Assembly: GCF_024519315.1 (NCBI RefSeq)
Contig: NZ_JANIIC010000052.1
Span: forward strand, 25,510-89,509
DNA from: Streptomyces malaysiensis subsp. samsunensis
GTDB taxonomy: Bacteria; Actinomycetota; Actinomycetes; Streptomycetales; Streptomycetaceae
Reading direction: 5' to 3'
DNA length: 64,000 nucleotides
The position numbers and the translations under genes were made by a program. The number at the start of each line of letters is the position of its first letter. Positions within the stretch are counted from its first letter, which is position 1. Below, in pieces: positions 30,747 through 38,381 of this stretch. The notes under the pieces were generated by a model that did no database searches, had not been told where the DNA came from, and saw only the letters and a program-made list of their open reading frames with translations.

Positions 30747-32124
30747 CGGTTCCCTGGAGCGGCTCCGGCGCGAGGGCCATATCGTCGTCGTGGGTGCCTC
30801 CCTGGCGGGGCTGCGGGCCGCCGAGACGCTGCGGACGGAGGGCTTCACCGGCGCCCTCACTCTGATCGGCGACGAGCCGTACGGGCCGTATGACCGTCCG
30901 CCGCTGTCCAAGCAGGTCCTGCTCGGCCGGGTGCCGCCGGACCATACGGACCTCCCCCGGCACTGCGCGATCGACGCGCGGTGGCGGCTGGGAGTCGCCG
31001 CGAGCGGGCTGGACCTGGCGGCCAAGCGGGTGGCTCTCGCCGATGGCACATCGGTGGAGTACGACCGGCTGCTGATCGCCACCGGGGTGCGCTCGCGCCC
31101 GTGGCCGAACGAGCTGGAGGCATGCCTGGACGGCGTCTTCGTGTTGCGGACGAGGGACGACGCCGCCCGGTTGGACCACCGGCTGAAGGCGGGCCCCAGC
31201 CGGGTGCTGGTGATCGGCGCCGGTTTCACCGGCTCGGAGATCGCCTCGGTCTGCCGAGAGCGGGACCTGCCCGTCACGGTCGCCGAGCGCGGCGCGACCC
31301 CCCTGGTGGGCGCCCTGGGCAGCGTGATCGGCGAAGTGGCCGCCCGGCTTCAGCACCAGCACGGCGTCGACCTGCGCTGCGGTGTGATGGTCACCGGGCT
31401 CGAGGGCGACAGCGCGGGCAGGCTGCGGCGCGCCCACTTCTCCGACGGCGGCACGGTGGAGGCGGAGGTGGCCGTCGTCGCCCTGGGGGCGACGCGCAAC
31501 ACCGAATGGCTCGCGGGCTCCGGACTGGCCGCGGGGCCGCGCGGGATCGCCTGCGACGCGGGCTGCCGGGCCTTCGACATACGGGGCATCGTCGCGGACG
31601 ACGTCTTCGTGGCGGGAGACGTGGCCCGCTCCCCGCACCCCCTGTTCGGCTACCAGTTCCTGTCCCTGGAGCACTGGGGCAACGCGGTCGCGCAGGCCGA
31701 GGTCGCGGCGCACAACATGATCAGCCCCGGTGAGCGGCGCCGCCCGCACCTGTGGACGCCGTACTTCTGGTCGGCCCAGTTCGGCGTCAACATCAAGTCC
31801 GTCGGGGTCCCGAACATGGCCGACCACATCCTCATCAGCCAGGGGTCCCTGGACGAACCCCGTTTCACCGCGGCCTACGGCTACCAGGGCCGCGTCATCG
31901 CCGCCGTCTCCTTCGACCAGGCCAAATGGCTGGAGTTCTACCAGCGGCAGATCGAGCAGGCCGCGCCCTTCCCGCTGCCGTTCACCACCGTCGACCGGCG
32001 GCCCGAGGGCATGCGGCCGGTGCCGGCCGGTTTCCCCGACCCCTCGGTCCCCACCCACGGCCCCGAGGTCACCGTCAGCGGCCACTCCCCGACCGACCAG
32101 CGCGTCACGTTCACCCCCGCCTGA
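30736..32124 (+). CDS. NAD(P)H-ferredoxin reductase (rubredoxin reductase-type flavoprotein)
   Basis: 462 residues. FAD motif VVVGASLAGLRAAETLR, NAD motif VLVIGAGFTGSEIAS, a GDVARSPHP turn near 295 and an EYDRLLIATG segment mark the putidaredoxin-reductase group. It is probably the electron source for the preceding ferredoxin and the following P450. ATG at 30736 overlaps the ferredoxin stop. The C-terminus has ~70 residues beyond the conserved fold. Its last 28 bp, with the stop, are repeated twice downstream. Confidence 0.9.
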   Translation: MALDGSLERLRREGHIVVVGASLAGLRAAETLRTEGFTGALTLIGDEPYGPYDRPPLSKQVLLGRVPPDHTDLPRHCAIDARWRLGVAASGLDLAAKRVALADGTSVEYDRLLIATGVRSRPWPNELEACLDGVFVLRTRDDAARLDHRLKAGPSRVLVIGAGFTGSEIASVCRERDLPVTVAERGATPLVGALGSVIGEVAARLQHQHGVDLRCGVMVTGLEGDSAGRLRRAHFSDGGTVEAEVAVVALGATRNTEWLAGSGLAAGPRGIACDAGCRAFDIRGIVADDVFVAGDVARSPHPLFGYQFLSLEHWGNAVAQAEVAAHNMISPGERRRPHLWTPYFWSAQFGVNIKSVGVPNMADHILISQGSLDEPRFTAAYGYQGRVIAAVSFDQAKWLEFYQRQIEQAAPFPLPFTTVDRRPEGMRPVPAGFPDPSVPTHGPEVTVSGHSPTDQRVTFTPA

Positions 32125-32177
32125 CCAGCGGTCACGTTCACCCCGCCTGACAGCGCGTCACCCTCACCCCTGCCTGA
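32097..32177. repeat. Stop-codon tandem repeat at the 3' end of the reductase gene (3 units, 26-28 bp)
   Basis: 32097-32124 (with the real TGA), 32125-32150 and 32151-32177. Each is close to CAGCGCGTCAC-TTCACCCC-GCCTGA and ends in TGA. Confidence 0.85.
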
Positions 32178-32216
32178 CGCGGGCACCACCGGCACCGCAC
32201 CCGGAAGGAATCCACC

Positions 32217-33455
32217 ATGACGTCGGTCGCACTCCTGGGCCAGATCCTCGACCACGCCAACCGCGCCGACCCCTACCCGCTGTACGCCGAGCTCCGCGGG
32301 ACCCCCGTGGTGCGGGACGAGTCCGGCCCCTACCTGGTCAGCACCTACTGGGAGATCCGCAGCCTGCTCCACGACCCCCGGGTCAGCTCCGACGTCCGCA
32401 ATCTCGCTCCCGAGGCGAGAACCGTCCCCAGCACCGACGACCCCGAGCTGCCCCCGAGCTTCATCCGGATCGACCCGCCCGACCACGACCGGGTGCGCCG
32501 GCTGATCATGCGGACGTACGGCCCGCCGCACACCCCCCGGCGGGTCTACGACCTGCGCGGCGAGATCGGCGGAATCGTCTCCGCACTCATCGACGGCTTC
32601 CAGGGGCGGGACCGGATCGACCTGGTCGAGGACTTCTCGTACCCCTTCCCGGTCACCGTGATCTGCCGTCTGCTCGGCGTTCCGCAGGAGGACGAGCAGC
32701 GCTTCCACGGCTGGGCCGACACCGTCGCCACCGCCATCGAACCGCCCGTCGGCACGCCCGAGGAGCAGCAGGCCCACTGGCGGGCCGTCCGGGAGGCCCG
32801 GCGCCAGCTGGCCACCTATCTCTCCGGCCTGATCGACCAGCGCCGCCGCGCGCCCCGGGACGACATGATCTCCGCCCTCACCATGGACCGCGGGGCCGAC
32901 GAGAGCCCGATGTCCCTGCCCGAGATGCTCAGCAATCTGACGCTGCTGCTGATCGCGGGCCACGAGACGACCGTCAACCTGATCACCAACGGGATGCTCA
33001 CGCTGCTGCGCCACCCGGACGCCCTCAAGCAGCTGCGCGAGGACCCGGATCTGATCTTCCCGCTCGTGGAGGAGCTGCTGCGCTTCGAACCGCCCGTGCA
33101 GTTGCTGCCCGAGCGCACCACGCTGGACGACATCGAGATCGCCGGTACCACCATCCCCAAGGGCGCCTCGCTGTGGCTCGTCCCGGCCTCGGGCAACCGG
33201 GACCCCCAGCGCTTCCCCGAGCCCGACCGCTTCATCCCCGACCGCCCGGACAACCAGCACTTCGGCTTCGGCAGCGGCATCCACAACTGCATCGGCTCCC
33301 CCCTCGCCCGCCTCGAGGCGCAGACCGCCCTGACCGAACTCGTCCGCCGGCTGGACAACCCCCGCTTGGTCGAGGACCCGCCCCCTTACCGCCGCAACGC
33401 CGTCCTCAGGGGCCCCCAACACCTGTCCATCGCCTACGACGGCCTCAGGCGGTAG
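32217..33455 (+). CDS. Cytochrome P450
   Basis: 412 residues. I-helix AGHETT (247-252), K-helix EELLRFEP (ExxR 286-289), PERTT near 298 and the haem loop FGFGSGIHNCIG (349-360, ligand Cys358). The organisation is that of a class I bacterial P450 fed by the ferredoxin and reductase encoded directly upstream (93 bp from the reductase; its leader contains the repeats). Substrate unknown; no biosynthetic cluster is visible in the window, so this looks like an orphan monooxygenase operon. AAGGAA precedes the ATG. Confidence 0.93.
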   Translation: MTSVALLGQILDHANRADPYPLYAELRGTPVVRDESGPYLVSTYWEIRSLLHDPRVSSDVRNLAPEARTVPSTDDPELPPSFIRIDPPDHDRVRRLIMRTYGPPHTPRRVYDLRGEIGGIVSALIDGFQGRDRIDLVEDFSYPFPVTVICRLLGVPQEDEQRFHGWADTVATAIEPPVGTPEEQQAHWRAVREARRQLATYLSGLIDQRRRAPRDDMISALTMDRGADESPMSLPEMLSNLTLLLIAGHETTVNLITNGMLTLLRHPDALKQLREDPDLIFPLVEELLRFEPPVQLLPERTTLDDIEIAGTTIPKGASLWLVPASGNRDPQRFPEPDRFIPDRPDNQHFGFGSGIHNCIGSPLARLEAQTALTELVRRLDNPRLVEDPPPYRRNAVLRGPQHLSIAYDGLRR

Positions 33456-33476
33456 CGGGCCCGCACGGAAGCACAC

Positions 33477-33506
33477 GGCCCCCGAACCGCCACCGGTCCG
33501 GGGGCC
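33477..33506 (+). terminator. Terminator of the P450 operon
   Basis: GGCCCCCGAACC (33477-33488) pairs with GGTCCGGGGGCC (33495-33506) with one A-C mismatch; loop GCCACC. No T run follows, as is common in Streptomyces. Confidence 0.6.
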
Positions 33507-33605
33507 ATAGCCCTTGCGCGGCCCTGCGCCCCAACCCTTCACACGGCCCTGGGCTTCAGCCCTTCACACGACCCCGGGACTCAGCCCTTCACACACACGA
33601 CCTGC
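33507..33605. repeat. Stop-codon tandem repeat at the 3' end of rtcB (4 units, 24-25 bp)
   Basis: Units at 33507-33530, 33531-33555, 33556-33580 and 33581-33604, pattern TCAGCCCTTCACACGACCCCGGG. The last carries the rtcB stop (33581); the other three are copies downstream of it. The clearest case in the window. Confidence 0.85.
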
Positions 33606-34774
33606 TTGAGCCTCGCCACCACCTCGACGAGGTCCCGCTGCTGGTCGATGACCTTCTCGATCGGCTTGTACGCCCCGGGGATCTCGTCGACGACGCCGGA
33701 GTCCTTACGGCACTCCACGCCCCGCGTCTGCTCCTCCAGATCCCGGGTCGAGAAGCGCTTCTTCGCCGCGTTACGGCTCATCTTCCGGCCCGCGCCGTGC
33801 GAGGCCGAGTTGAACGACGCCTCGTTCCCCAGACCGCGCACGATGTACGAACCGGTGCCCATCGAGCCCGGGATGATCCCGTAGTCCCCGCTGCCGGCGC
33901 GGATGGCGCCCTTACGGGTCACGAGAAGGTCCATGTGCTCGTAGCGCTCTTCACTGACATAGTTGTGGTGGCAACTGATCACCGGCTCGAAGACCGGGCG
34001 TGCCTTCGTGAACTCCTTGCGCACCACGTCCTGGAAGAGCGCCATCATGATCGCGCGGTTGTACTTCGCGTACTCCTGCGCCCAGAACAGATCGTGCCGG
34101 TACGCCGCCATCTGCGGGGTGTCCGCGATGAAGACGGCCAGGTCGCGGTCGACCAGATCCTGGTTGTGCGGCAGCTTCCGGGCCTCGCCGATGTGGTACT
34201 CGGCCAGCTCCTTGCCGATGTTGCGGGAGCCGGAGTGCAGCATCAGCCAGACCGAACCCTCGTCATCGAGACAGAACTCGATGAAGTGGTTACCGGACCC
34301 GAGCGAACCCATCTGCTTGACGGCCCGCTCCTGGCGGAACTTGACCGCTTCGGCCACGCCCCCGAACCGGCTCCAGAAGTCGTCCCAGCCCCCGGTGGGG
34401 AACGCGTGCAGCCGCCCCGGGTCCACCGGGTCGTCGTGCATTCCGCGCCCCACCGGGATCGCCTGCTCGATCTTGGACCGCAGCCGCGAGAGATCCCCCG
34501 GAAGGTCGTTCGCGGTCAGCGACGTCTTGACCGCCGACATCCCGCAGCCGATGTCCACACCGACCGCGGCCGGGCACACCGCGCCCTGCATCGCGATCAC
34601 CGAGCCGACCGTGGCACCCTTCCCGTAATGCACATCCGGCATCACGGCGAGGCCCTTGATCCAGGGCAGCGTGGCCACATTGCGCAGCTGTTCCATGGCC
34701 ACGCCCTCGACCGTCGAAGGGTCGGTCCACATCCGGATCGGCACCCGAGCGCCGGGCACCTCGACATACGACAT
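33581..34774 (-). CDS. rtcB: RNA-splicing ligase RtcB
   Basis: 397 residues, the bacterial length. RtcB joins RNA 2',3'-cyclic phosphate or 3'-phosphate ends to 5'-OH ends using GTP and Mn2+. Landmarks: VMPDVHYGKGATVGSVIA, VGVDIGCGMSAVKT (metal/GTP Cys), SLGSGNHFIEF, MLHSGSRNIGK, CHHNYVSEE and the catalytic His in SHGAGRKMSR (guanylylated). I chose the ATG at 34774 (MSYVEVPGARVP). Usually linked with tRNA or mRNA repair after stress. Not visibly operonic. Confidence 0.95.
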   Translation of the reverse strand: MSYVEVPGARVPIRMWTDPSTVEGVAMEQLRNVATLPWIKGLAVMPDVHYGKGATVGSVIAMQGAVCPAAVGVDIGCGMSAVKTSLTANDLPGDLSRLRSKIEQAIPVGRGMHDDPVDPGRLHAFPTGGWDDFWSRFGGVAEAVKFRQERAVKQMGSLGSGNHFIEFCLDDEGSVWLMLHSGSRNIGKELAEYHIGEARKLPHNQDLVDRDLAVFIADTPQMAAYRHDLFWAQEYAKYNRAIMMALFQDVVRKEFTKARPVFEPVISCHHNYVSEERYEHMDLLVTRKGAIRAGSGDYGIIPGSMGTGSYIVRGLGNEASFNSASHGAGRKMSRNAAKKRFSTRDLEEQTRGVECRKDSGVVDEIPGAYKPIEKVIDQQRDLVEVVARLKQVVCVKG

Positions 34775-34937
34775 GATGTACTCATTCCCCCGTAAAAGAC
34801 AGAAAACGCAAAAGCCGGGCCGATACCCCATAGGTAGCGGGCGACCGACAGGCACGGCAGTGCGTGCGATAGACATTGTCTCCAGCCACCGCCCGCGGGC
34901 GGCAAGGAGTTTTCCGTCGCTCGAAGGGACACGGACA

Positions 34938-35876
34938 GTGCAGCCAGCGCAGCGAAGGGCGTACGAACGGCGGCCCACCCCCGCCGTCGCCGTGCTCATC
35001 ACCGTGCTCGCCGCCGCGGGGCTCGGCGGATGCACCGGCTCCGATTCAACGCCCGGCCCGGACGACGGCGCCTCCGGCGACTCCGGGACGGCCGTCTCGG
35101 CCGAGCCCGGCCGCTACCGCACCCTGCCCGAGGCATGCGGCGCGGTCAGCCGTAAGAACCTCCAGGCGCTGCTGCCCGGCGCCGAGCAGGACGACAAGGT
35201 GTACGAGGGCCAGGCGGCCGTGACGTACGACATAGACCGGCGGGACGGCTGCCGCTGGAAGGTGGAGACCCCGAGCGGCACGCGCTATCTCACGATCGAC
35301 TTCCAGCGCGTGGTCTCGTACGACCCCTCGGTCAGCGATGACGACCGGGCTCAGGAGACCTACGAGGAGAAGGCCACGGCCGCCCATATCCCGGACGCCA
35401 CGAGCAGCCCCTCGACGCCCTCCGCCAGTTCGTCGCGGAGCGAGAGCGGCGGCGCGAGCGATAGCGGCAGCTCCTCCGCCTCCCCCGGCTCGAGCTCCGA
35501 TGAGCCCGGTAAGGGCGACAACAGCAACAAGAGCGGCAAAGGCGGCAAGACGGATAGTGGAGACAAAGGCACCGGTACCCCCTCCTCGGGGGCCGATGCG
35601 AGTGGCGGAAGTGACGAAAGTGACACCGCCTCGGCCGACACCGCCCCGCGCCGGCTGGACGACCTCGGTGACGACGCCTTTCTCAACGACCAACTGATCA
35701 CCAAGGACTCGGGTATCCACCGCGACATCACGGTCGTGTTCCGGTCCTCGAATGTGATTGCCACCATTGAGTACGACCAGTGGACGACCGACAAGAAGCA
35801 CATTCCCAGCAGCCAGGAACTCCAGGAAAAAGCCCAGGACTTGGCCGATGAACTGACCGGTCGCCTCAACGAATAA
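34938..35876 (+). CDS. Secreted lipoprotein (DUF3558-like) with a Ser/Gly-rich disordered centre
   Basis: 312 residues from GTG at 34938 (the frame further upstream opposes rtcB). Signal peptide ends in lipobox LGGC. Folded regions: LPEACGAVSRKNLQALLPGA and DGCRWKVE near 60-110, then FLNDQLI and EYDQWTT near the end. A ~120-residue Ser/Asp/Gly/Lys linker separates them. The Cys pair pattern resembles DUF3558 lipoproteins, like the next gene, so the two are probably paralogues. Function unknown. Confidence 0.75.
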   Translation: MQPAQRRAYERRPTPAVAVLITVLAAAGLGGCTGSDSTPGPDDGASGDSGTAVSAEPGRYRTLPEACGAVSRKNLQALLPGAEQDDKVYEGQAAVTYDIDRRDGCRWKVETPSGTRYLTIDFQRVVSYDPSVSDDDRAQETYEEKATAAHIPDATSSPSTPSASSSRSESGGASDSGSSSASPGSSSDEPGKGDNSNKSGKGGKTDSGDKGTGTPSSGADASGGSDESDTASADTAPRRLDDLGDDAFLNDQLITKDSGIHRDITVVFRSSNVIATIEYDQWTTDKKHIPSSQELQEKAQDLADELTGRLNE

Positions 35877-36023
35877 CGGGTCCTCGCCACACCCCCGCGA
35901 GCGCCCCGCCCACCCTCCGCGGAGACTTCGGAAATTGGGACGCCCGCGCGTCGGCCGCGTACCGTGCCGACTAATGACGCGGGCGGCACGTCCGCCCATC
36001 GACAGAGAATGAGCGAAGGACCC

Positions 36024-36737
36024 ATGCACCGTTCAGCCCCGCGACTCGCCCGAATACTCGCCTGCGCGACCGTACCGGTGGTGCTCGTCGCCGGCTGCTC
36101 CTCCGGCTCGGATAAGTCGGACAAGCCGGACGACAAAAAGGCGGAGGGCTCGGCGAGACCCGGCTCACCCAGTACGTCACCCACCGTCGAGGCGGCGAAG
36201 TTCAGCAAACTGCCCGATGTCTGCACCACGCTCTCCGGGAAGACGATCGACGATCTCGTTCCCAAGGCGCAGAGCAAGAAGGGCAAGGCCCTCCCCTCGG
36301 CCGACACCAACACCTCGGCCAGCTGCCTGTGGAGCGGCCTCGACGGGTTCGACTACCGCTCGCTGACCGTCTCCCTCAAGCTGTTCCGCTCCGACCCGGG
36401 GCTCGGCTCCGGCGACCGGCGCGCCGGGGAGTACGCCGCCCAGCAGGCGAGCCGGGCCGCCACCGCCGGCAAGGTGACCGACCCCAAGACCGAGAAGGTC
36501 GCGGGCATCGGCGACGAGGCGACCACGGTCAGCGCCAAGCAGAAGAAGGACGGCGACGACTTCCGCGACCAGACGGTGGTGACCCGCACCGCCAATGTCG
36601 TCATCACCCTCCAGTACGACGGCGCGGGCTATGAGACCGCCAAGGCCCCGGACGCGGCCGCACTGCTCAAGGACGCCAAGTCCGCCGCCAAGGAGGCCGT
36701 CGGTGCCATCGCGAAGGGCACGTCGAGCGGCGTCTGA
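36024..36737 (+). CDS. DUF3558-like lipoprotein
   Basis: 237 residues from ATG at 36024. Signal peptide with lipobox VAGC, a Lys/Asp linker, then KLPDVCTTLSGKTIDDLVPKA and SCLWSGLDGFDYRSL, where two Cys likely form a disulfide. Length and layout fit DUF3558, an actinobacterial secreted-lipoprotein family without known role. It follows a relative on the same strand by 147 bp and precedes the DUF2637 membrane protein. Confidence 0.78.
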   Translation: MHRSAPRLARILACATVPVVLVAGCSSGSDKSDKPDDKKAEGSARPGSPSTSPTVEAAKFSKLPDVCTTLSGKTIDDLVPKAQSKKGKALPSADTNTSASCLWSGLDGFDYRSLTVSLKLFRSDPGLGSGDRRAGEYAAQQASRAATAGKVTDPKTEKVAGIGDEATTVSAKQKKDGDDFRDQTVVTRTANVVITLQYDGAGYETAKAPDAAALLKDAKSAAKEAVGAIAKGTSSGV

Positions 36738-36825
36738 CCGACCGACACGACCCCTTCCCGCCCGCGCACCTTGACGTGTATGCGACGCTGTGGCGGCTGT
36801 TGTTGAGGACGGGGAGGGGTCGCGG

Positions 36826-38301
36826 GTGGCCGCGATGCAACTGACACGGATGCACCGAATACTGGCCGGCGTGGTCGTCACCGGAGCGGTGGTGATCGCG
36901 GGGATCGGCTTCGCCGGTTCCTACGCCGCGGTGCGCGATCTCGCCCTCGACAAGGGCTTCGGCAGGTTCGCCAATGTCTTCCCGATCGGTATCGACGCGG
37001 GGATCGTGGTCCTGCTCGCACTGGATCTGCTGCTCACCTGGATCCGCATTCCCTTCCCGCTGCTGCGCCAGACCGCCTGGCTGCTGACCGCGGCCACCAT
37101 CGCCTTCAACGGCGCGGCCGCCTGGCCGGACCCGGTCGGCGTCGGCATGCACGCCGTGATCCCGATCCTCTTCGTCGTCTCCGTCGAGGCCGCCCGGCAC
37201 GCGGTCGGCCGGATCGCCGACATCACCGCCGACCGGCACATGGAGTCGGTCCGCATCACCCGCTGGCTGCTCGCGCCGATTCCCACCTTCCGGCTGTGGC
37301 GCCGGATGAAGCTGTGGGAGCTGCGCAGCTACGAGGAGGTCATCAGGCTGGAGCAGGACCGGCTGGTCTACCAGGCCCGGCTGCGGGCCCGCTACGGACG
37401 CGCCTGGCGCCGCAAGGCCCCCGTGGAGTCGCTGATGCCGCTGCGGCTGGCGCGGTACGGGGTGCCGCTGGCGGACACCGCACCGGCCGGGCTCGCGGCG
37501 GCCGGTCTCGACCCGGCCACGGTGTCGGCCACCGCGCTCCCTCCGGGCCGGACGGACCGGGCGGGCGAGCCGGGGGCGCAGAGCACGCCCCCGGAGGCCC
37601 AGCCGGGCCCGTACGGCCCGCCCGGGGCCCTGGCCGGTGGGGGCCCACAGCAGCACCCGGAACAGCCCCAGACGCAGGAGCTGCCGCTCTCACTGCCCCT
37701 GCCGGTGTACCAGCAGCCCGGCGGGCAGCAGGGCCATGACGGGCGGAACGCCGTGCCCTTCGACCCGGCCGCCACCCACCCGGCGCCGGTCGAGCAGCAG
37801 GTACAGCAACCCCAGCAGCTCCAGGAACCACAGCAGCCGCAGCAGCTCCAGCCGGAGTACCAGCAGGTCCCGGGCCAGGCGGCGCAGCCCGAGCAGCTGC
37901 CTCAGCAGCCGCAGCCGCAACAGGCACAGCCCCAGCTCCAACAGCCCCAGCTGACCGTGCCCGTCGGGCCCGGCGGCCGGGTGCGGCCGCTCGGCGGCGA
38001 GGGCCTGGGCAGCCAGCAGGGCGTGTACGTACCGGAGCAGCGCGAGCCCGAGCGGTACGCGTACGAGGAGCAGCCGGGGCAGCCGATGAACCAGCTGCCG
38101 GACGATGTGCCGCGCGAGGAGGTCTACTACGCGACCTTCCGCCAGTTCCTCGCCGACCACAGCCGGTACCCCTCCGCGTACCAGTTCGGGCAGCGGCTGC
38201 GGGAGACGTACGGCGTGAGCGACCTCAGCAACAGCGAGCTGGCCGCGTACGTGGACGACTTCAAGGAGCGCGTCCGCCTGGAGCGCGAGGCCATCCCGTA
38301 A
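36826..38301 (+). CDS. DUF2637 (Spd-like) membrane protein with long Gln/Pro-rich linker
   Basis: 491 residues from the GTG at 36826, which GGGGAGGGG precedes by six bases. The DUF2637 domain (~170 residues) has four membrane helices (GVVVTGAVVIAGIGFAGSYAA, IDAGIVVLLALDLLL, WLLTAATIAFNGAAA, MHAVIPILFVVSVEAARH). A ~200-residue Gln/Pro-rich linker follows, then a C-terminal helical domain (EVYYATFRQFLADHSRYP). DUF2637 is best known from plasmid spread (Spd) genes, but chromosomal copies are common. A strong terminator follows. Confidence 0.78.
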   Translation: MAAMQLTRMHRILAGVVVTGAVVIAGIGFAGSYAAVRDLALDKGFGRFANVFPIGIDAGIVVLLALDLLLTWIRIPFPLLRQTAWLLTAATIAFNGAAAWPDPVGVGMHAVIPILFVVSVEAARHAVGRIADITADRHMESVRITRWLLAPIPTFRLWRRMKLWELRSYEEVIRLEQDRLVYQARLRARYGRAWRRKAPVESLMPLRLARYGVPLADTAPAGLAAAGLDPATVSATALPPGRTDRAGEPGAQSTPPEAQPGPYGPPGALAGGGPQQHPEQPQTQELPLSLPLPVYQQPGGQQGHDGRNAVPFDPAATHPAPVEQQVQQPQQLQEPQQPQQLQPEYQQVPGQAAQPEQLPQQPQPQQAQPQLQQPQLTVPVGPGGRVRPLGGEGLGSQQGVYVPEQREPERYAYEEQPGQPMNQLPDDVPREEVYYATFRQFLADHSRYPSAYQFGQRLRETYGVSDLSNSELAAYVDDFKERVRLEREAIP

Positions 38302-38307
38302 CGCCGA

Positions 38308-38348
38308 GGGCGCCGGGCGGGGGCCGTGAGGCCACCCGCCCGGCGCCC
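38308..38348. terminator. Bidirectional terminator between the DUF2637 gene and lysS
   Basis: GGGCGCCGGGCGGG (38308-38321) pairs perfectly with CCCGCCCGGCGCCC (38335-38348), loop of 13. Confidence 0.8.
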
Positions 38349-38381
38349 GGGAGCGGAGAGCGGCTGATACGAGCGGAGCGC

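Noticed and set aside
34775..34937. Structured RNA or leader peptide upstream of rtcB
   Set aside because: The A/T-rich stretch and a possible short reading frame are suggestive, but I found no good hairpin or conserved motif.
36826..38301. Integrated plasmid signature from the Spd-like DUF2637 gene
   Set aside because: No integrase, tra gene, attachment-site duplication or other plasmid genes are nearby, and chromosomal DUF2637 genes are common.
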